A stretch of DNA of 64,000 bases, taken from Streptomyces bluensis (GTDB lineage Bacteria > Actinomycetota > Actinomycetes > Streptomycetales > Streptomycetaceae). The stretch is taken from positions 368,360-432,359 of the forward strand of contig NZ_BMVM01000006.1 in assembly GCF_014650715.1 (NCBI RefSeq). The letters run 5' to 3'. The position numbers and the translations under genes were made by a program. Every line of letters starts with the position of its first letter. Position 1 is the first letter of the stretch. A model generated the notes under the pieces. That model saw only the letters and a list, made by a program, of their open reading frames with translations, was not told the DNA's origin and did not search any database. This document shows, one piece after another, positions 1-8,991 of this stretch.

Positions 1-458
1 ACAGCGGCAAGATCGGCCCGGACAACAAGCCGCAGCTCTCGGCCTGGGCGGGTGCGGACTACCCCAAGAAGGTCATCGCCGACTCGCTGAGCGCGTACGT
101 CTCGTCCGGCTCGGGGCTTCTGTTCCGGGAGGTCGCGGGCGGCGCGGCGGGCGGCGGCGCGACGTACCTGCTGACCGACACGGGTCTGCGTTACTCGCTG
201 CCGACGAACAACGACAGCGAGGCGGCGGCGGAAGGGGAAGGGAACGGCACCGGTTCCTCCGACCCTTCTGACCCCTCCGGTTCCTCCGACTCTTCGCCCT
301 CGACGGACGGTGGGGCCAGCGAGACGGACAAGGCGCGTACGCGGCTGGGGTACGAGAAGGTCTCGCAGCCCGCGATCGTGCCCAAGACGTGGGCGACGTT
401 CATCCCGAAGGGGCCCACGCTGGACACGGGGAGCGCGGCACAGCCGCAGAGCCAGTGA
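1..458 (+). CDS. eccB: EccB, ESX (type VII) secretion membrane subunit, 3' end only
   Basis: The reading frame is open from base 3 to the TGA at 456-458, so only the C-terminal ~151 residues are present. Seen: a segment T-Y-L-L-T-D-T-G-L-R-Y-S-L-P, then a low-complexity Ser/Asp/Gly linker, then L-G-Y, V-P-K and G-P-T-L-D before a short tail. EccB C-terminal regions typically have this [YV]-L-[VL]-T-D-x-G-x-[RK]-Y arrangement followed by a GP-x-LD motif. EccB is a single-pass membrane protein with a large extracytoplasmic domain and forms the ESX core with EccC and EccD. It lies directly upstream of esxA/esxB and is closed off by a strong hairpin. The Ser/Asp-rich insert of about 30 residues may be a strain-variable linker. 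The N-terminus and TM segment are outside the window. Confidence 0.85.
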   Translation, partial: SGKIGPDNKPQLSAWAGADYPKKVIADSLSAYVSSGSGLLFREVAGGAAGGGATYLLTDTGLRYSLPTNNDSEAAAEGEGNGTGSSDPSDPSGSSDSSPSTDGGASETDKARTRLGYEKVSQPAIVPKTWATFIPKGPTLDTGSAAQPQSQ

Positions 459-540
459 GGCAGTGGCTGCGGGGCCGGTGCGGTAGTGGCTGCGGGGCCG
501 GCGAGGCGCGGCCGTAGGGCAGGAGAGATATGGCCGTAGG

Positions 541-583
541 GCCAGTGGCCGGTCAACGGGCTTGTGGTTGACCGGCCACTGGC
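541..583 (+). terminator. Strong hairpin terminator after eccB
   Basis: A perfect 17-bp inverted repeat (541-557 with 567-583) encloses a 9-nt loop. It lies about 80 nt after the eccB stop. No T-run follows, which is common for Streptomyces terminators. Just upstream (462-478 and 485-501) a 17-bp GC-rich direct repeat is present. It probably separates eccB transcription from the esxA promoter region at about 584-875, which contains no gene. Confidence 0.8.
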
Positions 584-875
584 TTGCGTGGTGCTGGCGA
601 GCGGGCCAACGCGAGGGGACAACGGCCTGTACGGACGCCCGAACGGGCTTGCGCTCAGGCGCCCAACGGGCTTGCCGCCAGAGGCACTTGAATGTAAGAC
701 GGCGGTTGTGTCACGGAATGATCGCTCAAGTGTGTGAGCCGTGTAACTGATTGCTCTTGCCTGTGGATGCGCGACAGGCGGACGATAGAGTGCTTACAAC
801 ACTCTTAGGGTGTGAAGCTTCTCCGGGCACCAGTGCGGTTTCCCGGATCAACGACAACATGGGGGAAGGTTCAAC

Positions 876-1187
876 ATGGCCGGCCAGTTCCGGGTAACAG
901 AGGATGAACTCGCCAAGCTCTCCGGTGACATCAACACCGTGAACGGTCAGTTGCAGGGCGAGATCCGCCGCCTCAACGGCGTGATCGACCAGATCGCGGG
1001 CGGGTGGCAGGGCCAGGCGGCCAAGTCCTACCACCAGCTGCAGGAGCGCTGGAACGCGGACGCGAAGAAGATGAGCGACATCCTCAACGACATCAAGGAA
1101 GCCGTGGACTCCACGCGGAGCAACTACTCCGCCTCGGAAGAGCAGCAGAACGCCGAGATCAGCAAGATCATGTCGGACTTCGGCTGA
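876..1187 (+). CDS. esxA: EsxA-type WXG100 secreted protein
   Basis: This is a 103-residue helical protein of WXG100 length. The W-Q-G turn is at residues 44-46 and the C-terminal export motif Y84-x-x-x-E88 is present, so it fits the ESAT-6/CFP-10 fold of two antiparallel helices. Such proteins are co-secreted as dimers through the EccC-powered ESX channel. The start is preceded by a purine-rich GGGGGAAGG ribosome site. The next gene encodes a second WXG100 protein, as expected for an esxA/esxB pair, and a perfect hairpin closes the pair. The protein ends in S-D-F-G; the same DFG terminus recurs in five other proteins of this window. Family assignment is firm; the A/B label rests on order and could be swapped. 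Confidence 0.9.
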   Translation: MAGQFRVTEDELAKLSGDINTVNGQLQGEIRRLNGVIDQIAGGWQGQAAKSYHQLQERWNADAKKMSDILNDIKEAVDSTRSNYSASEEQQNAEISKIMSDFG

Positions 1188-1351
1188 TCGAGCCGCAGGA
1201 CTGCCGCATGAGTGCAGTTCGCCGGCTCCTCCCTGCGTGATCTCCACCGTTCCACGCTGATTCAGGCCGACTCTCGCAGACTCTCACCGATTCACATCGG
1301 TGTCGTCGGCCTCGGCAGACTTCCAACGCATCTTCCTGAAAGGAAGCGACG

Positions 1352-1636
1352 ATGTCGATCCTCGTCAATTACGCAACCATCACCAACGCGTCCACGGACG
1401 TGAAGACGACCGCCGGTCGCATCAAGCAGCAGCTGGACGACCTTGAGGCCGCCGTCAAGCGCGTCGCCAACACCTGGGAAGGTGAGGCGCAGGAGGGTTA
1501 CCAGCGCAAGCAGCGCGAGTGGGACCAGACCGCTCAGGACCTGCACACGACCCTGCTGAAGATCTCCACGGCGCTGCAGAGCGCCGCCGAGAACTACCAG
1601 GCCACTGAGAAGAGCAACGCCTCGACCTGGGGCTGA
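1352..1636 (+). CDS. esxB: EsxB-type WXG100 secreted protein
   Basis: This 94-residue protein has W42-E-G44 and the export motif Y82-x-x-x-E86 near its C-terminus, the hallmarks of the EsxB/CFP-10 partner. In ESX systems the Y-x-x-x-[DE] tail is recognised by the last ATPase domain of EccC. A ribosome site (GAAAGGA) precedes the ATG. It follows esxA by 164 nt and is followed by a 16-bp perfect terminator hairpin, so esxA-esxB probably form one short transcript. It ends S-T-W-G rather than D-F-G. Confidence 0.9.
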   Translation: MSILVNYATITNASTDVKTTAGRIKQQLDDLEAAVKRVANTWEGEAQEGYQRKQREWDQTAQDLHTTLLKISTALQSAAENYQATEKSNASTWG

Positions 1637-1672
1637 GCCGTCGGCGTCCCGAGGGGCATGGCATGAGACGGA

Positions 1673-1708
1673 TCGGCCCAGCCGACGCCACAGCGTCGGC
1701 TGGGCCGA
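1673..1708 (+). terminator. Terminator hairpin after esxA-esxB
   Basis: A perfect 16-bp inverted repeat (1673-1688 with 1693-1708) has a 4-nt CACA loop. It begins 36 nt after the esxB stop. It isolates the esx pair from the mycosin gene that follows. Confidence 0.85.
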
Positions 1709-1862
1709 CCCCGTGTCCAGGGCCGCGCACAGCAGGACCAGGGAATCTCCACGCTCCCTGGAACAAATTCACAACACATCGCAACGCATCACAACACGCA
1801 ACGCACAACCACAGAAACATGACCCAGCTTCGAAGGAAGCAAGGAAGCCCTGGGGGCCTGAC

Positions 1863-3176
1863 ATGGGGGGCCTGACAGCCCGTTCGCGTAGCCACGCGAG
1901 TGGAACCCGCGCACTGCAGCGGGCTTTTGGCGTGCTCGCGGTCACAGGAATGTGCCTTGTGCCGATCACGCCGGCACACGCTGACGCGGTCAGTTCTGAT
2001 GGCTCCGGCACTTCCGGTAAGTCCGGCCGTACGACGGACTTCGGCCTGTCGGCCAGCTCGGAATGCGTCTTCGGCGGCAAGGTGATCCCGTCCACACCCT
2101 GGTCACTCCAGCGGATCCTCCTGGACCAGCTGCGCGAACAGGCGACGGGCAAGGGCGTCACGGTCGCGGTGATCGACACCGGCGTCGACGACTCCAACCC
2201 TCAGTTGCGCGGCGCGATGGCCTCCGGCGGTGACGACCTCGTCGGCTCCGGTGACGGCACCCAGGACATCGAGGGCCACGGCACCAGGGTCGCGGGCATC
2301 ATCGCCGCCCGGCCGATCAACGGCACGGGCTTCGAGGGCATCGCACCGGAGGCCAAGATCCTCTCCTACCGCTACACCGGTGGGGAGGGGGAAGAGGGGC
2401 AGGGCAACTCGCGGACCATGTCCCGGGCGATCAACGCAGCGGTCGCCAAGGGCGCGGAGATCATCAACATCTCCTCGGACACCGCGAACAGGCAGGACAA
2501 CACGGAGCTGCGAAACGCCGTGGCGGCCGCCGTGGATTCGGGCGCCCTGGTCATCGCGGCGGCGGGCAACGACGGAGCCGACGGCAAGTTGGCGGACACG
2601 TACCCCGCCTCGTACGAGGGCGTCCTGGCGGTGGCCGCCTCCGACCGCAACGACGAACGCGCGTTCTTCTCACAGGCCGGCGACTTCGTGGACGTCGCGG
2701 CACCCGGCGTCGGCATGGTCTCCACTGTCCCGGAGAGCGGCCAGTGCACCGCCGACGGCACGAGCTTCGCGGCCCCGTACGTCGCGGGCGTCGCGGCCCT
2801 GCTGAAAGACAAGCACGAGGACTGGTCGGCGTCCCAGATCGCCACCCGCATCCAGGAAACCGCCCAACGCCCGGGCAGCGACCACAACCCCTTCACCGGC
2901 TGGGGCGTCGTCGACCCGGTAGCCGCCCTCTCGGACGACTCCACCCCGGGCAACTCCCCCCAACCGGACCCGCCGAGGGCCATCCGGTCGAGCGGAGTCG
3001 TCCCCATGGCAGTCACCATGGGCGAGAGCGAGGCGGAGAAAGACCGCCGAGTCGCGATTTACGTACTGGGCACGGGCCTTGTCCTCGCCCTGGTGGTTGC
3101 GGGAAGCGGGGTGGCTGTGCGGGACTGGAGAAGCAAGCGGGTTGGTCGGCCTCGACGCACTGGGCGGCTGAGCTAG
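1863..3176 (+). CDS. mycP: MycP mycosin, membrane-anchored subtilisin-like serine protease (copy 1)
   Basis: Starting at ATG 1863 the protein has 437 residues. It shows a signal-like hydrophobic stretch ending A-H-A-D-A, an S8 subtilase domain, a C-terminal TM helix and a short basic cytoplasmic tail. The catalytic triad is complete: D105 in V-I-D-T-G, H139 in G-H-G-T-R, S301 in G-T-S-F-A-A-P, with oxyanion Asn236. Mycosins stabilise the ESX core and cleave secreted substrates on the outer membrane face. The frame is open further upstream, but the ATG at 1863 places the signal peptide correctly and has a G-rich site in front. It lies between esxAB and a run of substrate genes. A second mycosin follows at 5277. 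Confidence 0.9.
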   Translation: MGGLTARSRSHASGTRALQRAFGVLAVTGMCLVPITPAHADAVSSDGSGTSGKSGRTTDFGLSASSECVFGGKVIPSTPWSLQRILLDQLREQATGKGVTVAVIDTGVDDSNPQLRGAMASGGDDLVGSGDGTQDIEGHGTRVAGIIAARPINGTGFEGIAPEAKILSYRYTGGEGEEGQGNSRTMSRAINAAVAKGAEIINISSDTANRQDNTELRNAVAAAVDSGALVIAAAGNDGADGKLADTYPASYEGVLAVAASDRNDERAFFSQAGDFVDVAAPGVGMVSTVPESGQCTADGTSFAAPYVAGVAALLKDKHEDWSASQIATRIQETAQRPGSDHNPFTGWGVVDPVAALSDDSTPGNSPQPDPPRAIRSSGVVPMAVTMGESEAEKDRRVAIYVLGTGLVLALVVAGSGVAVRDWRSKRVGRPRRTGRLS

Positions 3177-3238
3177 GCCATGGCTTGGCACCGGGGGTGG
3201 TGCCGACAACTTGGAAACAGGGGAGAGGACAACGGGGT

Positions 3239-3598
3239 ATGAGCGACGGAATGCGGGTCGATCTGAGCGCGCTGGATGAAGTCATCCGGAGGCTCTGGCG
3301 CTTGCTGGACGACATGGACAAGGCCGGCACCACGTCGAGGTACGACACGGAGATCCCGATGGATGCCTTCGGCCAGTCCTGCTGGTTCACAGAGGCCAGG
3401 GACCTGCACGGGGCTCAGGCCGACATGAAGGCGAAGATCGAGGGGATCATCAAGAAGCTGCACGAGCTGATCGATGACTTCGGCACGAAAACCTCGAAGG
3501 TCCGGGACAAGTACAACAACGAGGAGCACGAGATCCAGACGAGCGTGGGGGGTGGCTCGGGCGGCTCGGGCGGCTCCACGAGGGACGCGATGGTGTAG
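3239..3598 (+). CDS. Small ESX-type (WXG100-like) helical protein with YxxxE motif
   Basis: This is a 119-residue, charged, helical protein. It has Y92-x-x-x-E96 near the end of the helical part and then a Gly/Ser-rich tail. No clean W-x-G turn is visible, although a W49-F sits where the turn would be. The ATG at 3239 has the ribosome site GGGGAGAGG; the open frame upstream of it overlaps mycP and is not coding. It lies between mycP and the Gly-rich ESX protein, separated from the latter by 44 nt, so it is likely co-transcribed and a secreted partner of that protein. The assignment rests on size, motif and position. Confidence 0.8.
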   Translation: MSDGMRVDLSALDEVIRRLWRLLDDMDKAGTTSRYDTEIPMDAFGQSCWFTEARDLHGAQADMKAKIEGIIKKLHELIDDFGTKTSKVRDKYNNEEHEIQTSVGGGSGGSGGSTRDAMV

Positions 3599-3642
3599 TG
3601 GGTGAGGTCCAAGAGCAGCGGCACCAACGAGGGGAGTAGAGC

Positions 3643-5190
3643 ATGGCCGGGGACAACGTAGACAATGTAGAAGGCCGGACCGCCCGAGAGCAGCAGGAAA
3701 GGGCGACGGGGGAGCAAAGAGAGCGCGACCGCCTCCTGGAGTCCGACAGGGTCGCGCACAATGGCGAGGGCATTGACCGCTCGGCCTTCAAAACGGACTT
3801 CATGTCCTACTCGATCAACGGCCTGCGTGGGATGATCCTCGACTCCGATCCCGGGACGATCTCGACGGTTGGCAGTCACTGGAAGAAGGTCCACGAAATC
3901 CTCTCCGGGGGCGACGGGGACGGCAAGACCGGCGGCGTGGACACGGAGTCGGCAAACGGCAGCATCGCCGGATTGCTCAAGACCGCGGTGGAGAACGTCC
4001 GGGAGCATTGGGAAGGCGAAGCTGCTGAGGCCTTCCAGCGGAGGGCCGACGAGATCGGGGTCCAGATCCGAAATGGCGCTGCGCACGCCAACTTCACCGC
4101 GGAGCAGCTCTTCGCCATCAGCAAGGACCTTGATGCTGCCATCACCAAGATGGAGAAGATCGAGGAGCCGTCTAGGGCCGAGCGCGCGAGCGACAGGCTC
4201 AATGACGATGGGCGGGACGACTCCCAAATGAGGAGGGACCTGGCGGCAGGCGCCAGCGCTGACACCGTCGCCCAGGCCAACGAGAAGAACCTGTCGCTCC
4301 AGATGGAACGGCGGCTTGAGGCCGTGGCGGTGATGGAGGAGCTGGCGGCCAACTACCAGGTCTACTCGAAGAATCTCAAGAGTGGTGGGCGGATCAACGA
4401 GAGGGAAGGCATCACGCCCCCGAACAATGAGACGACGATGCCTCCTCCGATTGCAGTGCCGACCCCTTCGGGGCGAGGACCGGGTCCAGGTGGTGTGGGC
4501 AACAAGCCTTGGAGCGCAGGTCCCACCGGTAGCGTCAAGCCGGCCCCTGTGGTGCCTCGCGATGCGGGTATCACAGGAGGCTCCCAGCTCCCGACGGCCC
4601 GAACGAAGGTAGACAGCATTTCCCCAGGCCTGACGGGAACTGGCCCTAGCGCGGGTCCTGCCGGAGTCGGCGGGGGCGCTGGTGGTGGCGGTACTGGCGG
4701 GGCTCAGGGGCCGGGTGTCGTGGCTCCTGGCGGAACGTCCGGCCTTGGGCGGGGTGCTGCTGCACGCGGCGGTATCGGAGTCGCGGGCGGTCGCGGAGGT
4801 TTGGCTGGTGGCGGCGCTGCGGCAGGTCGCGGTGCCGGGGGCCGAGCCGGTATGGGCGGTATGGGCGGCGCTGGAGCTGGCGCGGCCGGGCGCGGTGGTG
4901 CCGGTGCTGGCGGCCGCGGAGCCCTTGCGAGGTCTCGTGGCGGTGTGGTCGGCGCGGCCAAGGGTGTCACAGGCAAGGGCGCGGGCGGCGGTGCAGGCCT
5001 GCACGGAAGTCGTGGTGGAACGCAGCGCGGCGCCATGGCTGGTGGAGCCGGTGGCGTGGGCGGCCGCAAGGGCCGACGGTCCGAGGATGAGAACACCCAG
5101 GGCGACCGTCCCGACTACCTGGTCGAGGATGAAGAGACCTGGATCTCGGAAGAGGACCGTAACCGAAACGTACCGCGGACGATCGAGTAA
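3643..5190 (+). CDS. WXG-domain ESX protein with long glycine-rich region
   Basis: This 515-residue protein has an N-terminal helical part of about 260 residues. It contains H-W-E-G-E-A-A-E-A-F, a typical WXG turn. Next come a Pro-rich link, a Gly/Ala-rich region of about 170 residues and an acidic C-terminus. No signal peptide or TM helix is seen. It resembles PPE-like or large WXG substrates in build: a conserved helical hairpin with a low-complexity tail. The ribosome site GAGGGGAG precedes the ATG. It follows the small ESX-type protein at 3239, and the two are plausible heterodimer partners. The glycine-rich region may be structural on the cell surface; that is inference. Confidence 0.75.
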   Translation: MAGDNVDNVEGRTAREQQERATGEQRERDRLLESDRVAHNGEGIDRSAFKTDFMSYSINGLRGMILDSDPGTISTVGSHWKKVHEILSGGDGDGKTGGVDTESANGSIAGLLKTAVENVREHWEGEAAEAFQRRADEIGVQIRNGAAHANFTAEQLFAISKDLDAAITKMEKIEEPSRAERASDRLNDDGRDDSQMRRDLAAGASADTVAQANEKNLSLQMERRLEAVAVMEELAANYQVYSKNLKSGGRINEREGITPPNNETTMPPPIAVPTPSGRGPGPGGVGNKPWSAGPTGSVKPAPVVPRDAGITGGSQLPTARTKVDSISPGLTGTGPSAGPAGVGGGAGGGGTGGAQGPGVVAPGGTSGLGRGAAARGGIGVAGGRGGLAGGGAAAGRGAGGRAGMGGMGGAGAGAAGRGGAGAGGRGALARSRGGVVGAAKGVTGKGAGGGAGLHGSRGGTQRGAMAGGAGGVGGRKGRRSEDENTQGDRPDYLVEDEETWISEEDRNRNVPRTIE

Positions 5191-5276
5191 GCACGCAAGC
5201 AGGCCAGACGGAATGCCGTCGTTTGCGCCTAGATGACGGCTGGCATCCCGGCCATAGCTGAGTGAGGAGCAAGGAA

Positions 5277-6632
5277 TTGGGTTTCAAGCGAGTCTGGTCC
5301 ACGACAGGCGTCGTGGCGTTGACAGGAGCCTTGCTCCTCACTTCAGCCCCCACTGCCTCAGCGGACTACATCCGAGACAAGCAGTGGGTCATTGATGTCA
5401 TCAACTTCGAGAAGGTTTGGTCAGAGTCGCAAGGCCAAGGTGTCACGGTTGCAGTTGTGGACACTGGAGTGGACGGAAGCCATCCTGATCTGGTCGGGCA
5501 GGTGCTAAAGGGTAAAGATGTCACTGGGAACGGCGGCGACGCGCAAAATGACCCCGATGGTCATGGCACCGGTATGGCTAGCATCATCGCGGGTCGGGGG
5601 CATGGGCCTAGCAACTCCTCAGGCGTCATCGGTCTAGCGCCGAAGGCCAAGATTCTCCCCATCAAAGCTGCCGACGTTGACGATTTCAATGATGATCAAT
5701 GGGCTGGCGGAATTCGATATGCGGTTGATCAGGGTGCAGATGTGATCAACCTGTCGTTCACTGATTCCCTCGCGAATCCTGGCTCTGAGGGTGCGAAAGC
5801 CATCGAGTATGCGCAGCAGCATGACGTTGTTGTTGTCGCAGGTACTGGAAATGATGGAGTTGGAGAGTTGCCTTATCCTGCGAAACTTCCAGGAGTGGTA
5901 GCCGTAGGTGCAGTTGACGAGTCGTTGAAGGTCTGGGATAACTCCAATTACGGAGCAGGAGTGACACTCACTGCTCCCGGTGTCAACATCGTCGAGGCCG
6001 ATCCTAGTCAGTCCAGTGGGTATTCAGAGGGAACCGGGACCTCTGACGCAACCGCATACGTCTCTGCCACCGCTGCACTGGTCCGCGCCAAATACCCCGA
6101 CCTCACCGCAGGCCAGGTGATCAACCGCCTGATCAAGTCAGCCACATTCCTTGATCGCGATGTCAAGAAGGTGCCGGACGAGGAGTACGGCTACGGCCTG
6201 ATCCGCCCGTACTCGGCCTTGACGATGGACATCCCCAAGGGCTCCAAGCAGGGCCCCTTGGCTCAGTCCTCGCCATCCACGTCGACAAACTCCGGTGCGG
6301 CCTCCGAGGACAACGACAGCACGAACCAGGCCCAGGAGGAGGAGAAGAAGTCTTCCTCCGGGAGCATCTTCCTCATCGCCGGCATCGCGGCGGTCGTGAT
6401 CGTCATTGCCGTCCTCTTCGCGGTAATCCGCAGCCGCCGCAACGGCCGTAACGGCGGTCCTGGCCCCGGCGGCGGAATCCCCCCGCAGGGCACGGGCTAC
6501 CCGCCCCAGCCCCCGATGGGCCACCAGCCGTACCCCAACTCGGCTCCTAGTCAGGGGTACCCCACTCCTCCGGGGCAGTCCCCGCAGCACCCCAACCCCT
6601 ACGCGCAACAGCCCCCGCACCAGGGGCAGTAG
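5277..6632 (+). CDS. mycP: MycP mycosin, subtilisin-like serine protease (copy 2) with Pro-rich tail
   Basis: This is a 451-residue S8 protease. It has an N-terminal signal peptide ending S-A-P-T-A-S-A-D, then D62 in V-D-T-G, H96 in G-H-G-T-G, N192, and S256 in G-T-S-D-A-T-A-Y. A linker is followed by a TM helix near residues 350-375 and a Pro/Gln/Gly-rich cytoplasmic tail of about 65 residues. Two starts are possible. TTG 5277 sits 7 nt after an AGGAG site and gives a clean signal peptide, so it was chosen. GTG 5262 would add five residues but has no site. Its base composition is less GC-biased in the catalytic part (5400-6050) than in its neighbours. It differs strongly from copy 1 and may serve other substrates. 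Confidence 0.85.
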   Translation: MGFKRVWSTTGVVALTGALLLTSAPTASADYIRDKQWVIDVINFEKVWSESQGQGVTVAVVDTGVDGSHPDLVGQVLKGKDVTGNGGDAQNDPDGHGTGMASIIAGRGHGPSNSSGVIGLAPKAKILPIKAADVDDFNDDQWAGGIRYAVDQGADVINLSFTDSLANPGSEGAKAIEYAQQHDVVVVAGTGNDGVGELPYPAKLPGVVAVGAVDESLKVWDNSNYGAGVTLTAPGVNIVEADPSQSSGYSEGTGTSDATAYVSATAALVRAKYPDLTAGQVINRLIKSATFLDRDVKKVPDEEYGYGLIRPYSALTMDIPKGSKQGPLAQSSPSTSTNSGAASEDNDSTNQAQEEEKKSSSGSIFLIAGIAAVVIVIAVLFAVIRSRRNGRNGGPGPGGGIPPQGTGYPPQPPMGHQPYPNSAPSQGYPTPPGQSPQHPNPYAQQPPHQGQ

Positions 6633-6783
6633 GAGTAACTCTCCATCCATGGGAGGAGGGCGCATCCCTGCCCGTCTTTCGCGTATGAAGGCTTGGGCAA
6701 GTTGGTCTTGGCTAATTGCCCGAGCAGGTTCCGAGGACAAGTAGAGGGCAGCGAAGCACCCTGATAACGAGAAGGGACCCCCA

Positions 6784-7071
6784 ATGGGCGCCATCGCCCT
6801 TGCCGTTGGCATCATCGGCCTCGGAGCCGTAGGTGCCGCCGTCATCGTCTTCACAGTAATCCGCAGGCGCCGGACTTCCGGCACTGGCTCTGCTGGTCCC
6901 CACAGCGGAACTTACCCCCAGAGCTTGGGCTATCCGCCCCAACAACCGTTTCAGCTACCCACTCAACAGCAATACCCCGCCACAGCCCCGAATCAGAGGC
7001 ACCTCACCCCTCCTGGACAGCCCCTGCAGCACCCCAATCCCTATGCCCAACAGCCCCCGCACCAGGGATAG
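6784..7071 (+). CDS. Small membrane protein resembling an orphan mycosin TM anchor and Pro-rich tail
   Basis: This 95-residue protein has one N-terminal TM helix (about residues 3-24), a basic R-R-R-R stop-transfer, then a Pro/Gln-rich tail ending H-P-N-P-Y-A-Q-Q-P-P-H-Q-G. The preceding mycosin has the same layout (TM, R-S-R-R, Pro-rich tail) and the same final H-P-N-P-Y-A-Q-Q-P-P-H-Q-G. The gene is therefore probably a partial duplication of the mycP2 3' end that gained its own ATG and ribosome site (GAGAAGGGA). Whether it is functional is unknown; it could be an accessory of the mycosin or a decaying fragment. Confidence 0.6.
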   Translation: MGAIALAVGIIGLGAVGAAVIVFTVIRRRRTSGTGSAGPHSGTYPQSLGYPPQQPFQLPTQQQYPATAPNQRHLTPPGQPLQHPNPYAQQPPHQG

Positions 7072-7376
7072 TAGCCTCGGGTGAATTCCCACGCTGATCG
7101 ACAGAGCGCGGCAGCCCGAGAGGGATCCCCCTCTGCGTAAACTCTGCCTGGCTGCATGGCACCACTGTGACGACGGCATCCTCAATGGATGGGCTTACGT
7201 CACACGCAGGTGGTAATCCTGAGGTGCTCCTGTGGCAGTTTTCCGCAGAGCCGTGGGGTCACGGGGACTGGGTATGGAATGTCTGTGAGTGCATGTAGGG
7301 TGCCAAGGAGGCTTGGGCGATCATTTAAGTCGTCCGGGGCCGATGTATCCAGAGCCGATCGGGGAGAATCCGGCCC

Positions 7377-7706
7377 ATGGGGGAACACTTCAAGACGGAC
7401 ATTGGGCAACTCCAGCAGTTCCTGACAAGTCTGGAGAGATGCGTCGACGAGCTGAACGAGGCGCGGTCCGCCCTCGACCACGTGCGTGCCGACCAGATTG
7501 GCACCGCTCGGCTCGATGAGGCCTGTGACAAGTTCCAGGAGGAGTGGAAGTACGGCTCCGACAAGACTAAGGAAATGATCGACGCGATCAAAAAGGGCGT
7601 TGAGTCCAACAAGAAGGGCTACGAAGAGGTCGAGGAGGCCCTGGAGAAGGCCCTCAAGCAGATCGCGGACCAGAGCACCTCAGGTGGCGTCGGGGGCGGT
7701 AAGTAA
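7377..7706 (+). CDS. Cassette A small ESX-type helical protein
   Basis: This 109-residue all-helical protein has W57-K-Y-G at the hairpin position and Y82-x-x-x-E86, so it fits a WXG100-like secreted partner. The ribosome site GGGGAG lies about 9 nt before the ATG. It overlaps the next gene (TAATG), which encodes a large WXG-domain protein, suggesting translational coupling and a heterodimer. A close relative is at 24516, followed by the same kind of large partner. The segment H-V-R-A-D-Q-I-G-T is identical in both copies. Confidence 0.8.
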   Translation: MGEHFKTDIGQLQQFLTSLERCVDELNEARSALDHVRADQIGTARLDEACDKFQEEWKYGSDKTKEMIDAIKKGVESNKKGYEEVEEALEKALKQIADQSTSGGVGGGK

Positions 7707-8968
7707 TGGCCGCGAACCCGTACCCCAACATCGGCTGGAACCCCGTACCGGGCATCCCCGCCGAAGTCACGAAGCTGCAGCAGAAGGTGGCCGCGGCCGC
7801 GACGGCGCTGGAGAACACGCACCGGCAGCTGACGAAGCTCACCGGCGAGAGCAGTTACTGGGAGGGCGACGCTGCGGAGAAGTTCCGCGAGTCCCTCGAT
7901 GGTGAGTTGCCCAAGTACATCAAGGACGCCGCCTCCTCCCTGCGTAGCGCCGCGACCCACCTGCACACGTGGGAAGGGCACCTGACCTCCAACCGCGAGT
8001 TGGCGAAAAAGTACGACGCCGCGATGGCCGAGAAGAAGGCCGCGGCCGACACGGCCAAGAACGAGTACGACCAGGCCGCCCAGCACCCGGACCTGAGACT
8101 CGCCAACCAGGTTTTCCCCTCAGAGGAAGAGGCTGACGCCGCGACCGCGCGGCTGCGCTCCGCCGAGCGGGAGATGAACGAGGCGAGCACGGCCCTCACC
8201 AAGGCCAACAGCGAGTACGAGTCGCTCAACCGCAAGATCAAGGAACTGGAGACCGAACACGCCGGCGACGCCGAAACCGTCGCCAAGGCCCTGGACGGCT
8301 CAGCTAAGAAGGCCCCCGACGAGCCGGGCTTCTGGGACAAGGTCGGCGACATCCTCAAGTCGGTCGGCGAGTTCCTGTTGGAGCACGCGGGCACCATCGG
8401 TGCTATTGCTGGTTTGCTCGCGCTTTTTCCGACTCCGCTTGCCCCGCTGTTCGCCGGTATCGCGATTGCTGCTAGCGCGGCGTCCATGGGTAAAAACTTC
8501 TCCGACCCGGAATTCCGGGATGCCTTCTTCCCGTGGGGCGACAAGTTCGGCTGGAACATGGACACCTTCTCTGCCTGGGCCTCCGTAGGTAGCGATGCCG
8601 TCGGTATGGTGCCCGGCGGCAGGGCGCTGAGTTCCGCGGCCCGCGGTATCCGCGGCGGGCTCGCCGACGCCGCGGAGATGGGCGTCAGCGTCACGAGCCG
8701 CGAAGTCGGAACCGAGTTCGTGCGGGAAATCGGCCACGTGCTGCGCACGGCCCCGAGAACCGCTGTGGACGAGGCGTGGCAGGCAGCAGGGGAGAGCGCC
8801 GCAGGCTCGGCCAAACTCATGACCGATATCAGCGTGAACGGCCTCAACGTCGCCGCGAACCTAATGCCTGAGGAGGGTACGGCGGGCAATGTGGCTGAAG
8901 TCACCAAGGCAGGAGCCGGAGCCTGGGCCGGGGCGGACATCGTCCGGTCTCTCCTTGCGGCAAGGTAG
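7706..8968 (+). CDS. Cassette A large WXG-domain protein, putative ESX effector
   Basis: This 420-residue protein opens with N-P-Y-P-N-I-G-W-N-P-V-P-G. It then has a helical hairpin with Y-W-E-G-D-A-A-E-K-F, a charged coiled-coil stretch (about residues 100-195) and a hydrophobic helix pair at about 225-262. The C-terminal ~150 residues match no domain I recognise. It has no signal peptide, as expected for an ESX substrate. The start codon overlaps the stop of the small partner. The relative at 24827 shares the N-terminal motif, the WEG turn and the central hydrophobic segment but diverges at the C-terminus, the pattern expected of secreted effectors. The hydrophobic pair could insert into membranes; that is inference. 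Confidence 0.75.
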   Translation: MAANPYPNIGWNPVPGIPAEVTKLQQKVAAAATALENTHRQLTKLTGESSYWEGDAAEKFRESLDGELPKYIKDAASSLRSAATHLHTWEGHLTSNRELAKKYDAAMAEKKAAADTAKNEYDQAAQHPDLRLANQVFPSEEEADAATARLRSAEREMNEASTALTKANSEYESLNRKIKELETEHAGDAETVAKALDGSAKKAPDEPGFWDKVGDILKSVGEFLLEHAGTIGAIAGLLALFPTPLAPLFAGIAIAASAASMGKNFSDPEFRDAFFPWGDKFGWNMDTFSAWASVGSDAVGMVPGGRALSSAARGIRGGLADAAEMGVSVTSREVGTEFVREIGHVLRTAPRTAVDEAWQAAGESAAGSAKLMTDISVNGLNVAANLMPEEGTAGNVAEVTKAGAGAWAGADIVRSLLAAR

Positions 8969-8991
8969 CCGAACCGAGAGGTGAACGAAGC

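Noticed and set aside
757..800. A -35/-10 promoter pair upstream of esxA (TTGCCT and TAGAGT)
   Set aside because: The spacing is about 23 bp, too long for a standard promoter.
3415..5004. A 529-codon minus-strand frame opposite the Gly-rich ESX protein
   Set aside because: Its content is the reverse complement of Gly/Ala-rich coding sequence; no motif or ribosome site.
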